A stretch of DNA of 64,000 nt from Mycobacterium sp. OAS707 (GTDB lineage Bacteria; Actinomycetota; Actinomycetes; Mycobacteriales; Mycobacteriaceae), in the NCBI RefSeq assembly GCF_014873705.1, contig NZ_JADBDS010000003.1, positions 186,001 to 250,000 of the forward strand. The letters are read 5' to 3'. A model generated the notes under the pieces. That model searched no databases, was not told the origin of the DNA, and saw only the letters and a list, made by a program, of their open reading frames with translations. The position numbers and the translations under genes were made by a program. This document shows, piece after piece, positions 18,869 to 27,322 of this stretch. Each line of letters opens with the position of its first letter. Position 1 is the first letter of the stretch.

Positions 18869-20205
18869 GGCGTGCCCCCAGGCGGCGGCGGGTAGAGCGG
18901 CGTGCCGTCCGGCCCGTATTCCGGTGCGCCGTAGGGAGGTGCGCCGGGGTAGGCGGGCCACGGGCCCGGTGCGGGCGGGCCGTTGTAACGGATCCTCGGC
19001 GGCTCCGGGTTCGCCTTGGTCACTGGGAAGTAATTCGCAATCCCTGGGAAGCCGATGCCGGGGTTGGGCCGGATGTCCAGGCCGGTGCCGAACCCGGTGT
19101 CGGTGACCAAGTACTTGACCGGGAAGTTCTTGCTGACGTCGGGCAGCGAGCCGCAACTGGGCTTGCCGCCTGGGCCGCCCTTGGCGTTGACGGTCGGCAG
19201 GTTGTCGGGGAAGCGATATGGGTCGTCGCCCATCAACAGGCCGGCGTCCATGATCACGGACTTGCCGTTGCCGCCCAACGCATCTCGGCCACCATGGTCG
19301 AGGAACCATTGCGCGCCCTGGAACAGGCAGGTGTAGGTCGGCGAGTACTTCATCAGCAGCGCGGTGGTGGGGTCAAGGATGTTCATCGCGCGCACCAGGT
19401 TCGACTGGTTGGCGCCAATCGTGTTGATGCCCGACTGGGAAAAACCGACCGCGGAGAGAAGTAGCTGATCCAGCGACTTGGCGTGCGTCGTCAGCGTTGC
19501 ACTGGTTGTCGAGAACGAGTCGAGAATCGACAGGATGTCGTGTGCTGCATTCGAATACGTTGCGGCGGTCTGACCGAACAGCTGCCAGTCCACTCGAACG
19601 GTCGGCATCCGCGGGTTCACCGCGAGCAACACGTTGTTCGCGTCGGTGATCGCCTCGCCGATGCGTTCGCCCTTGCCGCGCACCGACTCGGCGACGGCGG
19701 AAAGCACCGCGTTCAGCTTCGCCGGGTCGACAGAGTGGACCACTGACTGCAGATTCTGGAAGACGGTGTTGACCTCCACGGTCACGTTTCGCGAGTGCAG
19801 CACCGCGCCTGGTGCCAACGGCTTCGCACTCGGTGCGTCCGGCACGATGAGATCGACGTACTTGGCCCCAAATGCGGTGCTGGACTTGATCTCTGCCTCA
19901 ACATTGCTCGGCAGATACTGAAATGGGCCGCGATCCATTTTGAGCGTCAGCTTCGACAGACTTGCGTCTTCGCCGATGGAGGCGACCTCGCCGACCTGGA
20001 CACCGCGCAACTTCACCTTCGCGCCGTTCTCCATGACCAGACCGGCCCTGTCGGAGACCAGGGTGAGTGGGATGGTTTCGCGCAGGGTCCCGTTGAACAA
20101 CAGGGCCGTCAGTGTGGACAGCGCCACGATCATCACGATCAGCACCGGCGCCCACCAAATGGGATCGATTCCACCGCGCCGCGGCGCGTTGTCCATGCCC
20201 GTCAC
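18865..20205 (-). CDS. mceA: Mce family protein MceA
   Basis: A protein of 446 aa from the GTG at 20205, which overlaps the yrbEB stop as GTGA; an ATG at 20196 is an alternative. The membrane anchor is at about 16-38 (VLIVMIVALSTLTALLF), the MlaD domain at about 42-120 (LVSDRAGLVMENGAKVKLRGVQVGEV), then the helical domain with the YSPTYTCLFQG motif of MceA and a Pro/Gly-rich end. First Mce subunit. The subtype (Mce1, 3, 4 or another) cannot be fixed by eye, so the substrate lipid is open. Confidence 0.92.
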   Translation of the reverse strand: MTGMDNAPRRGGIDPIWWAPVLIVMIVALSTLTALLFNGTLRETIPLTLVSDRAGLVMENGAKVKLRGVQVGEVASIGEDASLSKLTLKMDRGPFQYLPSNVEAEIKSSTAFGAKYVDLIVPDAPSAKPLAPGAVLHSRNVTVEVNTVFQNLQSVVHSVDPAKLNAVLSAVAESVRGKGERIGEAITDANNVLLAVNPRMPTVRVDWQLFGQTAATYSNAAHDILSILDSFSTTSATLTTHAKSLDQLLLSAVGFSQSGINTIGANQSNLVRAMNILDPTTALLMKYSPTYTCLFQGAQWFLDHGGRDALGGNGKSVIMDAGLLMGDDPYRFPDNLPTVNAKGGPGGKPSCGSLPDVSKNFPVKYLVTDTGFGTGLDIRPNPGIGFPGIANYFPVTKANPEPPRIRYNGPPAPGPWPAYPGAPPYGAPEYGPDGTPLYPPPPGGTP

Positions 20206-21011
20206 CCCGACAGGTGGAAGTTGCCGGACTGCCCGTATACCGACAGTGTGATGGTCAGCAGGATGAAAACGCCTGCGGTGATGGAGGTTCGCACCGCGCG
20301 GCCGACAGCCTCGCCGACGCCTGCTGGACCACCGGTCACGGTATAGCCGTAGTAGGTGTGCACCGCCATCACGGCCGCCGCCATCGACAACGCCTCGATG
20401 AAGGACCACAACAGGTCCGTCGGCTGCAGGAACGTCGTGAAGTAGTGGTCGTATACGCCGCGCGACTGCCCGTAGACGACCGTCGTCCCAAAGCGCGTCG
20501 CGAGAAACGACATCAGCACGGACACCGTGTAAATGGGAATGACGGCGACCACGCCTGCCACGATGCGGGTGGACGCCAGGTAGGTGATCACCCGGATCCC
20601 CATCACTTCCAGCGCATCGATCTCCTCATTAATGCGCATGGCGCCGATCTGTGCGGTGGCACCGGCACCGATGGTTGCGGCGAGCGCCACGCCTGCGGTC
20701 GCCGGAGCGATGAACCGGACGTTGAGAAATGCGCCCAGAAATCCTGTCAGGGCTTCGATTCCGACATTCGACAACGTGTTGTAGCCCTGTGCGGCGATCA
20801 GGGCGCCTGTGCACAACGTCAGGAAGCCGATGATCGCCACTGTGCCGCCGATGACGGCCAACGCCCCGGTACCCATGCCCATGCCCGCGATCTGGCGCAG
20901 CACCATTTCCGGATAGCGCCGCATCGCGTCAGGGGTAGCCCACAGCGCCTTGCCGTAGAAGGCGGTCTGCTCCCCCAGCCTGCGGGTCCGGTCGACTAAA
21001 GCAGTTGTCAC
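20202..21011 (-). CDS. yrbEB: YrbE/MlaE family ABC permease subunit B
   Basis: A protein of 269 aa, all hydrophobic, with the MlaE domain. The signature INEEIDALEVMGI near the middle is the EQ-loop-like cytoplasmic segment that contacts the ATPase. The start is a GTG overlapping the yrbEA stop as GTGA; the long frame upstream is only a shadow of yrbEA. With YrbEA it forms the inner-membrane permease of the Mce importer. The ATPase MceG is encoded elsewhere in mycobacteria and is not in this window. Confidence 0.92.
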   Translation of the reverse strand: MTTALVDRTRRLGEQTAFYGKALWATPDAMRRYPEMVLRQIAGMGMGTGALAVIGGTVAIIGFLTLCTGALIAAQGYNTLSNVGIEALTGFLGAFLNVRFIAPATAGVALAATIGAGATAQIGAMRINEEIDALEVMGIRVITYLASTRIVAGVVAVIPIYTVSVLMSFLATRFGTTVVYGQSRGVYDHYFTTFLQPTDLLWSFIEALSMAAAVMAVHTYYGYTVTGGPAGVGEAVGRAVRTSITAGVFILLTITLSVYGQSGNFHLSG

Positions 21012-21799
21012 GGCGCGACTTTCACGCCGAACGCGGTGGCCAGAATGTTGATGAGGAACAACGCCATGAAGGCGAACACGACGGTTTCGTTGACCGCGTT
21101 GCCGACCGCCGTCGGCCCACCACCGACGTGCAGGCCCTTGTAGCAGGCGATCAGGCCTGCCGAGAGTCCGAACAGCAGCGCCTTGACCAGGGACACGACG
21201 ACCTGCGGCAGACCGGTCAACAGAGTCATCCCCGCGACGAACGCCCCGGGGGTCACATGCTGGATGAAGACGACGAAGAAGTAACTTCCCGCGAGGCCGA
21301 CGACGGCGACAACCGAATACAGCATCAGCGCAACGAAAGTCGCGGCAATCACCCGCGGCACCACCAGCGCCTGAACGGGGTCTACGCCGATGACCTTCAT
21401 CGCGTCGATTTCCTCGCGGATTGTCCGGGCGCCCAGATCGGCGCACATCGCGGTGGCGGCCGCGCCGGAGACGACGATCGCCGTGACCACCGGACCCACC
21501 TGTGTCACCGACGCCAGCGCGGCACCGGCACCGGACAGATCGCCCGCGCCGACCTCGATCAGCACGATGTTGAGCGTGAAGACGATCAGCACGGTGTACG
21601 GAATGGACAGCACCAGCGTCGGGACGATCGACACCCTGGCCACGAACCAGATCTGATCGAGCAACTCCCGCCACGCGAACGGTGGTCGCACCACGGCGGC
21701 GAACGTCTCGCCGACCAGGACGACGAAGTCTCCGATCGCGAATGCGGGTTTCGACCAAGCGGTCTCTGTCACGGTCGACCGCCGAGAGGACGAACGCAT
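21008..21799 (-). CDS. yrbEA: YrbE/MlaE family ABC permease subunit A
   Basis: A protein of 263 aa from the ATG at 21799, the normal length for YrbEA; the frame stays open 66 codons further upstream but with no good start. Five to six membrane helices and the signature CADLGARTIREEIDAMKVIG mark the MlaE family. It is the first gene of an eight-gene operon in which every junction is a 1-4 bp overlap, so the whole Mce complex is made from one message. The promoter must lie in 21800-22050. Confidence 0.92.
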   Translation of the reverse strand: MRSSSRRSTVTETAWSKPAFAIGDFVVLVGETFAAVVRPPFAWRELLDQIWFVARVSIVPTLVLSIPYTVLIVFTLNIVLIEVGAGDLSGAGAALASVTQVGPVVTAIVVSGAAATAMCADLGARTIREEIDAMKVIGVDPVQALVVPRVIAATFVALMLYSVVAVVGLAGSYFFVVFIQHVTPGAFVAGMTLLTGLPQVVVSLVKALLFGLSAGLIACYKGLHVGGGPTAVGNAVNETVVFAFMALFLINILATAFGVKVAP

Positions 21800-21996
21800 G
21801 GCGACGACTGCAGCGTCATTGCCGCGCGCGAGCACCCCTCCGCAGATCCCACATGCATTCCCATCGTCGCAAAGCTTGCGCGGGACGCTAAGAGAGCCCG
21901 GGTTAGCTGTCAACGCGGCACCGTGCGCAGACAAGCCCGTCAATAAGGGGAATTCGCTGGTTGCCCCAACGGCTTTGGTTTCGCTCAGTTCGATCA

Positions 21997-22009
21997 AATC
22001 AAGTTGATT
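21997..22009. promoter_or_regulatory. Inverted repeat AATCAA-G-TTGATT upstream of the mce operon
   Basis: A perfect 6-bp inverted repeat with one central base, in an AT-rich patch between yrbEA and the divergent UBP zinc-finger gene. It could be an operator for a regulator of the mce operon encoded elsewhere. Only the symmetry and location support it. Confidence 0.35.
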
Positions 22010-22042
22010 AATAGTCTTGTTAGCGCCGGGCGGCCGCGTCGG

Positions 22043-22048
22043 TAGGCT
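22043..22048 (+). promoter_or_regulatory. Probable -10 element of a leaderless promoter
   Basis: TAGGCT (TANNNT) ends 8 bases before the ATG at 22057, and no ribosome binding site is visible. This fits a leaderless transcript. Confidence 0.4.
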
Positions 22049-22056
22049 CGTCAGCT

Positions 22057-22407
22057 ATGAGCACCGCTGTGGATCCGTCAGTTCCGCCGAGCGGCACGGG
22101 CTGTGTCGAATGCGACGCTGTCGGCGGCTGGTGGGTGCATCTGCGTCGCTGCGCCGCGTGCGGGCACATCGGCTGTTGCGACGACTCGTTGGCCCGGCAC
22201 GCCTCGGCGCATTGGCGCGAGACCGGTCATCCGATCATCCGGTCGTTCGAGCCCGGTGAAGACTGGTTCTGGAATTACGACACAAACGAGTATTACGACG
22301 GGCCCGAACTCGCCGCGCCCGAGTCCCATCCCACCGACCAGCCTGCGCCTGGGCCCAGCGATCGGGTGCCGAAGGACTGGGTGGCGCAACTCCGTAACCG
22401 CGACTGA
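22057..22407 (+). CDS. UBP-type zinc finger protein
   Basis: A protein of 116 aa. The N-terminal ~80 residues contain CVECDAVGGWWVHLRRCAACGHIGCCDDSLARHASAHWRETGHP in pieces matching the ZnF-UBP fold: CxxC, CxxC, a Cys pair, and spaced His residues binding zinc. The rest is acidic and Pro-rich. Eukaryotic UBP fingers bind ubiquitin tails; in actinobacteria, which have Pup instead, the ligand is not known. It is followed after 6 bp by the CDF transporter, so the two are probably co-transcribed. Confidence 0.9.
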   Translation: MSTAVDPSVPPSGTGCVECDAVGGWWVHLRRCAACGHIGCCDDSLARHASAHWRETGHPIIRSFEPGEDWFWNYDTNEYYDGPELAAPESHPTDQPAPGPSDRVPKDWVAQLRNRD

Positions 22408-22413
22408 ACTCTC

Positions 22414-23355
22414 GTGGTGGAGTCCGGTGGCGAAAGCACACTGACCGTACTTGTCGCGTTCGGTGCGAATTTCGCCATCGCGGTGGCAAAGACCGTTGCC
22501 GCCGTGGTTTCGGGGTCGGCCTCGATGGCTGCCGAGGCCGCCCATTCCTGGGCCGATACCGGCAACGAGATCTTCCTGCTGATCGCCGACCGGCGCAGTG
22601 CCCGCAGGCCCGACGAACAGCATCCGCTGGGGTACGGCCGCGAGGCCTACGTATGGTCGCTGCTGGCCGCCGTGGGCCTGTTCGTCATCGGTGCGACGAT
22701 TTCGGTTTGGCGCGGTGTCGACGAGCTCCTGCACGGCGAACGGGGATCCGAGGACTATCTGGTTGCCTATGTCGTGCTGGCGGTGGCATTCGCGCTCGAA
22801 GGGGTCTCCTGGCTGCAGGCTATGCGCCAGTTGCGAAGGGAGGCAAAGCGATTCGACCGCGATCTGCTCGCCCACGCGTTGTTGACCTCCGATCCGACCG
22901 TGCGCGCGGTGTTCGCCGAAGACAGTGCCGCGCTGATCGGCATCGTCGTCGCAGCCCTTGGGATCGCCATGCATGAGGTGACGGGCGTGGTGGCGTGGGA
23001 CGCGGCCGGCTCGATCGTCATCGGCTTGTTGCTGGGCGCAGTGGCAGTGCTGTTGATCGACCGCAATCGCCGCTTCCTGACCGGCGAGCCCGGCACGCCG
23101 GCCCTCTACGATGCGGCGCTCACTCAGCTGAAGGAGATGCCCGAGATCGCTTCGGTGCGTCACCTTCGGCTCGAATTCATCGGCCCGAAGCAGCTTTTCA
23201 TCGTCGGCAGGGTCGACTTGGTCGGCGACAAGGTCGAGTCCTCCGTCGCCCGTACTCTGCGCCGGCTCGAGCACGAACTGGAGCGAAGTCCTTACGTGGT
23301 GGACGCCGTGCTGACCGTTTCCGAGCCAGACGATGCGGGTAGTCAGGACGGGTGA
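22414..23355 (+). CDS. Cation diffusion facilitator (CDF) family transporter
   Basis: A protein of 313 aa starting at GTG. The first helix is followed by the CDF signature SGSASMAAEAAHSWADTGNE, where in most CDF proteins the His and Asp bind the transported divalent metal. Six membrane helices span about 10-215, then a cytoplasmic C-terminal domain (about 220-305) of the ZT_dimer type. It exports Zn, Fe or Mn by proton exchange; the metal cannot be told from the sequence. It shares a 4-bp GTGA overlap with the next small gene. Confidence 0.9.
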   Translation: MVESGGESTLTVLVAFGANFAIAVAKTVAAVVSGSASMAAEAAHSWADTGNEIFLLIADRRSARRPDEQHPLGYGREAYVWSLLAAVGLFVIGATISVWRGVDELLHGERGSEDYLVAYVVLAVAFALEGVSWLQAMRQLRREAKRFDRDLLAHALLTSDPTVRAVFAEDSAALIGIVVAALGIAMHEVTGVVAWDAAGSIVIGLLLGAVAVLLIDRNRRFLTGEPGTPALYDAALTQLKEMPEIASVRHLRLEFIGPKQLFIVGRVDLVGDKVESSVARTLRRLEHELERSPYVVDAVLTVSEPDDAGSQDG

Positions 23356-23516
23356 GCAGCAACAAACCCAAGACCGCCGACTCGGACGCGGGCGCGCCAG
23401 GCGCGGATGACGACGTCCAGAGCGACCCCGCCAAGGGCACCGACGATCGCGTCGACTGGTCCGACGAAGGCGGCGCGACGCCGAGCGGGCCGGCCGAGGA
23501 CACCGACGACCGTTAG
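23352..23516 (+). CDS. Small acidic protein (54 aa)
   Basis: The reading frame begins at a GTG overlapping the CDF stop (GTGA) and runs 54 codons. The product is strongly acidic (many Asp/Glu, Ser, Gly) with one WSDEGGATP motif and no hydrophobic segment, so it is probably disordered and cytosolic. Coupling to the transporter gene and full codon continuity support translation. Function unknown. Its stop overlaps the end of the convergent epimerase gene. Confidence 0.55.
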   Translation: MSSNKPKTADSDAGAPGADDDVQSDPAKGTDDRVDWSDEGGATPSGPAEDTDDR

Positions 23517-24493
23517 ATCGCCTGCCCCAGGGACGACAGCGTCTCGGCCGCAGTGTATTTCGGGGTCCAGCCCAGGTCGGATTTGGCCTTGGCGGTGTCC
23601 ATCACCACCGACGTGCGGCCGACGTGCAACCATTCCAGCGCCGACGGCACGAACGGCAGGCGCGAGATGACGTCCGATGCCGCCGTCGCCGCCACCCGGG
23701 GTACCCGGAACGGGCGGGCACCGAGCGTGTCGGCGATGTCGGACATCGACAGCACCCCGTCCCCCGCGATGTTGTAGGCGCCCGGTGGAGCGGACGTCGT
23801 TGCGGCCAAAGCGATTGCGGCAGCGACGTCGTCGTGGTGAACCAACTGCAACGGAGTGCCGGGGTCGGGGAAAGGCGGCTTGAGCAACGGCAGCGCCTGC
23901 GCTACTCGCTTGACCGGGCCAGGCAGCTGGTTCCACGGCATCGCTTCGGCCAGGGCAGGCGCCTTCGGGCCTGCCACGATGCACGGGCGCAGCACGTACA
24001 CCTCCAGCGACGTGCCGTCGGTGATCTCGGCCAACGCGGCCTCGCATGCGGCCTTCTGCTCGGAGTAATAGTGCTCGGGCGACCCGCGTGGCGGCACGTC
24101 TTCGGTGATCGGCACCGGGTTGTCGGTGTGGTAGCCGTATGCCGCCACCGACGACGTGTACACCAACCGTCGCGGGCGACCCGCCGCCACCGTCGCCTCG
24201 AAGACGTTGCGCGTGCCCTCCAGATTGACGCGGGCACTCTCCTCGCGGGAGCCCATGATGATGAACGCGAGGTGGACCACCACGTCGGCCTCGGCGACCA
24301 GCGCGTCGACGGCGCCGCGGTCCAGAATGTCGCCCTGTAGATATTCCGTCCGGGTCCAGCCGTGGGCGGCCGGATCAAAGGGTCGGCGAGCCATCCCGAT
24401 GATCCGTTCGACTTCAGGTGCCTCTTCGAGGGCCTGCACCGCTGAGATGCCGATGTCGCCCGTGGGACCCGTGACGGCAACAGTGATTGCCAT
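23513..24493 (-). CDS. NAD-dependent epimerase/dehydratase family protein
   Basis: A protein of 326 aa of the extended SDR class. The N-terminal VTGPTGDIGISAVQAL is a GxxGxxG NAD-binding loop, D56-like acidic residues follow, TSSVAAYG gives the catalytic Ser, and YYSEQKAACE gives the YxxxK pair. Probable oxidoreductase or epimerase on a sugar or steroid-like substrate; the exact reaction is not clear. It lies 39 bp downstream of the FAD oxidoreductase gene on the same strand and may share its transcript. Confidence 0.86.
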   Translation of the reverse strand: MAITVAVTGPTGDIGISAVQALEEAPEVERIIGMARRPFDPAAHGWTRTEYLQGDILDRGAVDALVAEADVVVHLAFIIMGSREESARVNLEGTRNVFEATVAAGRPRRLVYTSSVAAYGYHTDNPVPITEDVPPRGSPEHYYSEQKAACEAALAEITDGTSLEVYVLRPCIVAGPKAPALAEAMPWNQLPGPVKRVAQALPLLKPPFPDPGTPLQLVHHDDVAAAIALAATTSAPPGAYNIAGDGVLSMSDIADTLGARPFRVPRVAATAASDVISRLPFVPSALEWLHVGRTSVVMDTAKAKSDLGWTPKYTAAETLSSLGQAI

Positions 24494-24532
24494 GCCCGGT
24501 GGCGTTCCCCACCTCAGGGATCTTGAAACGCG

Positions 24533-26092
24533 TCAGTTGTTGTCGGCGAGCACTGCCTGCGCGGCGTTGTAGCCGGGGATGAACGTGATGCCGGGGCCGC
24601 CGTGGCAGCCGGCACTTCCCAGGTAGAGCCCGTCGATCGGAATCGGTTGATCGACATAGCCTTTCGGCCCCGGCCGGTTGATGCCGATCTGGTCGGGATG
24701 GATCAGCCCGTGGCAGTAGTCGCCGCCGGGCGCACCGAACATGGTGCCCATGTGTTTCGGGGTGAAGGTGGTGTGCCTGATGATCAGGCTTTCGAAGTTC
24801 GGTGCGAGCCGGGTGATTTTGTCGATGACCCGCTGCCCCATCTCCACTTTCATCTCCCCGTAGCCCGTGTCGCCCTCCTCTATCGGAAACCAGAGCGAAA
24901 ATGCCGAGGCTGCGTGCTTGCCCGCCGGCGCAAGGCCAGGGTCGTTGACGGACGGAATCTGCAGCGCGATCGAGGGATCGGCGGGCACGATCCCGCGCCT
25001 GCAGTCCTCCCACTGCCGCTGCAGTTCCTCCGGCGTGCTGAAGATGCCGATGTTGGACTGCATTGCGGGATCGTTGAGCATCTCGTAGGGCGGCGCGAAT
25101 TCCGGCACCCCGTCGAGCGCGAAGTGCATCTGCAGGTAACTGCCGCGGTGGTCGACGCGGGAGAACCGCTCCCGGATGTCGGCGGGTACCGCGGCGCCGT
25201 CGACCAGGCTGATCGTCAGGTCCGGTGCGATGCCCGACACGACGACCGGCGCGCTGATCGTGCTGCCGTCCTCGAGTCGGACGCCGCTGACGCGGTTGTC
25301 GGCAATCAGAATTTCGTCGACCTTGCTGCGCAGCCGAAGTTCGCCACCGTGCGAGGTGAACACGTCCAGCAGATGCGATGTCAGCGCGCCGATGCCGCCT
25401 ACGACCTTCTTCACCAGTAGCGCGTTCTCGTCGGGAACGGCGAATCCGTAGGCCAGCGCCGCGGCGGTGCCGGGAGTCGCGGGACCGCGATAGGTGGTGT
25501 TGCACGCCAGCAGCGCGAGCATGCCGCGCAACGCGCCGTTCTTCTCTTTGTCGGGCAGGTAGCGATCGATCACATCGGTGACGGAGCCGAACAGCAGATC
25601 GGTGATCGTCGAACGCTCGAATTCGTTTGTCGCGCAGGCATACATCTCGTCGAGCGTCTTCGGCGGTGTGCCCGCGTCGAAGCGTCCGAGCGCGCGCGTC
25701 GGCGCCTGGCACCACGCCATCAGGCCTGCCATACCGTTGACGGCCTCGGCACCGTGCACCTCGTTGATGTGCGTCAGCAGCTTCATCGGGTCGGTGTAGT
25801 AGACCAGCGGTTCGTCACCGACGCCTCGCAGCGACACCGACATCACGTCAAGGTCAACGGTTGGCAGCCCGTCGAGCCCCAGTTCCCTGCTCACGACCGC
25901 CGAGGTCGGAATCTGCACCGAGCCTGCGATCTCGAACTGATACCCGTCGAACAGCTCCACCGTGGACGCCATTCCGCCGGCGTAGAGCTTGGAGTCCAGG
26001 CAGAGGGTGCGCAACCCCGCCTTCTGGAGCAGTACGGCCGCGGTGAGCCCGTTGTGGCCCGCGCCAACGACAATCGCGTCAAAGTCCGTCAT
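24533..26092 (-). CDS. FAD-dependent oxidoreductase, phytoene-desaturase-like
   Basis: A protein of 519 aa from the ATG at 26092, where the FAD-binding DAIVVGAGHNGLTAA begins at once; the extra upstream codons cross the operator and are not likely coding. The C-terminus has the GSAGCHGGPGITFIPGYNAA motif of the phytoene desaturase/CrtI-like amine-oxidase superfamily. It may desaturate or oxidise an isoprenoid or related lipid. A TetR-type operator lies 26 bp upstream of the ATG, and the divergent-side TetR gene ends just beyond, so repression by that TetR is likely. Confidence 0.87.
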   Translation of the reverse strand: MTDFDAIVVGAGHNGLTAAVLLQKAGLRTLCLDSKLYAGGMASTVELFDGYQFEIAGSVQIPTSAVVSRELGLDGLPTVDLDVMSVSLRGVGDEPLVYYTDPMKLLTHINEVHGAEAVNGMAGLMAWCQAPTRALGRFDAGTPPKTLDEMYACATNEFERSTITDLLFGSVTDVIDRYLPDKEKNGALRGMLALLACNTTYRGPATPGTAAALAYGFAVPDENALLVKKVVGGIGALTSHLLDVFTSHGGELRLRSKVDEILIADNRVSGVRLEDGSTISAPVVVSGIAPDLTISLVDGAAVPADIRERFSRVDHRGSYLQMHFALDGVPEFAPPYEMLNDPAMQSNIGIFSTPEELQRQWEDCRRGIVPADPSIALQIPSVNDPGLAPAGKHAASAFSLWFPIEEGDTGYGEMKVEMGQRVIDKITRLAPNFESLIIRHTTFTPKHMGTMFGAPGGDYCHGLIHPDQIGINRPGPKGYVDQPIPIDGLYLGSAGCHGGPGITFIPGYNAAQAVLADNN

Positions 26093-26118
26093 GGGCTGAG
26101 GCTGACATGCCTCGCATA

Positions 26119-26140
26119 GTTTTGTCAATAATGACAAAAC
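26119..26140. promoter_or_regulatory. TetR-type operator GTTTTGTCA-N4-TGACAAAAC (copy 1)
   Basis: A perfect 9-bp inverted repeat with a 4-bp AT-rich spacer between the TetR stop and the oxidoreductase start. A near-identical element is found at 26775 in front of the TetR gene itself. Two matched copies flanking a TetR gene are strong evidence for an autoregulated operator. Confidence 0.75.
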
Positions 26141-26146
26141 TTGGAA

Positions 26147-26752
26147 TCAGCCCTGGTCGACGAGACCCGTCCTGAGCGATTTCAGCGCCGCACGGCACAG
26201 CCGGTCCAGTTCGGGCAGCGACCGGTCGTCGCCGAGCATCCAGACCTCCATCGCCCCGAACACCGCTGCGGCGATGCAGCGGGCGGTGACGGTGATGTGC
26301 ATGCGTTCGTCGGTCCCGGCCTTCGGCGGATCGTCGCCGGCAAGGCGGTCCTCGATCGCTTCGGCGAAGTCGACCTCCAACTGCCGGATATGGCGCACGA
26401 TGCGGCCGGGTTCGAGCTCCTGGGCGCGTAGGGCGGCGATCTCGGTGACGGCCCAGTCGTCATAGGGCCGGGCCATGATCGCGGCCTGTACCGACTCGAT
26501 GATCGATTCGTCGGTCGACCGCTCGGCCAGCGCCTTGCGGAACCAGTGCACGCCGGCGTCGTAGTCGGCGAACAGCAGGTCGTGCTTCGACGCGAAGTGG
26601 CGATAGAAGGTCCGCAGCGACACCCCCGCATCGGCCGCGATCTGTTCAGCCGACGTGTCCTCGATGCCTTGGGCGGTGAACCGCACCACCGCAGCACGCC
26701 GCAACGCCTCGCGTGTGCGCTCGCTGCGTGCCGTTTGAGCAGCCCGGACCAT
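26147..26752 (-). CDS. TetR family transcriptional regulator
   Basis: A protein of 201 aa. The HTH lies at about 12-55: TREALRRAAVVRFTAQGIEDTSAEQIAADAGVSLRTFYRHF in TetR order. The C-terminal ligand domain contains a mycobacterial-type ARCIAAAVFGAMEVWM segment. The start at 26752 was chosen because the HTH follows directly; the open frame further upstream is the reverse shadow of the DUF2834 and hydrolase genes. It probably represses itself, the oxidoreductase downstream and the divergent DUF2834 gene through the two GTTxTGTCA sites. Confidence 0.92.
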   Translation of the reverse strand: MVRAAQTARSERTREALRRAAVVRFTAQGIEDTSAEQIAADAGVSLRTFYRHFASKHDLLFADYDAGVHWFRKALAERSTDESIIESVQAAIMARPYDDWAVTEIAALRAQELEPGRIVRHIRQLEVDFAEAIEDRLAGDDPPKAGTDERMHITVTARCIAAAVFGAMEVWMLGDDRSLPELDRLCRAALKSLRTGLVDQG

Positions 26753-26774
26753 GTCCGTAAGGTACCGCAAGCCG

Positions 26775-26796
26775 GTTATGTCAATATTGACAAAAC
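26775..26796. promoter_or_regulatory. TetR-type operator GTTATGTCA-N4-TGACAAAAC (copy 2)
   Basis: The same element as at 26119 with a single arm mismatch. It is 22 bp upstream of the TetR ATG and 25 bp upstream of the divergent DUF2834 ATG, so one bound dimer could control both directions. Confidence 0.75.
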
Positions 26797-26821
26797 TCGA
26801 ATCGGTCGCGAGACTCCGATC

Positions 26822-27313
26822 ATGGTTGCCCTTGTCGTGCACGCCGTGCTCGCGGTCGTGGTCATTGCTTTGGTCGTTCGATTGAATCCGGCGATCTTCG
26901 CGCGCGTCACCGCCGACTCCCGGCCGGCGACACTGGAAATGCTGTACTACGTCGTCGGCGCCGCTTCGATCCCGCTGTGTTGGTACTTCAATTTCCGCTA
27001 CGTACAGGAATATGCGGTTGCCGGTTCGCACAATGTGCTGTGGGGCCCCGGTAGCTGGGCCGAGTTCATCGCGCTGGGATACGACAACCCGGCCGCCAGT
27101 TCGGCGAGCGCGGACTACACCATCGGAAACGTCATACTGCTTCCGCTGTTCACCATCATCGATGGCCGCCGTCGCGGAATCCGGCACCCGTGGCTGTTTT
27201 TCGTGTCGAGCCTGTTCACCAGCTTCTCGTTCGCCTGGGCGTTTTATCTCGCGACCGTCGAACGGCAACGCCGGCATCAAGAAGCAGCGGTGGCCGTCGA
27301 CTCTCGCGTGTAG
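26822..27313 (+). CDS. DUF2834 domain membrane protein
   Basis: A protein of 163 aa with four predicted membrane helices, about 3-22, 38-57, 95-120 and 125-148. The C-terminal pattern HPWLFFVSSLFTSFSFAWAFYLATVERQ matches DUF2834 proteins of unknown role. The ATG at 26822 was chosen because the upstream in-frame codons run through the operator and the TetR gene. It starts the plus-strand cluster with the MBL-fold hydrolase 9 bp downstream. Confidence 0.8.
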   Translation: MVALVVHAVLAVVVIALVVRLNPAIFARVTADSRPATLEMLYYVVGAASIPLCWYFNFRYVQEYAVAGSHNVLWGPGSWAEFIALGYDNPAASSASADYTIGNVILLPLFTIIDGRRRGIRHPWLFFVSSLFTSFSFAWAFYLATVERQRRHQEAAVAVDSRV

Positions 27314-27322
27314 AACTGCCAT

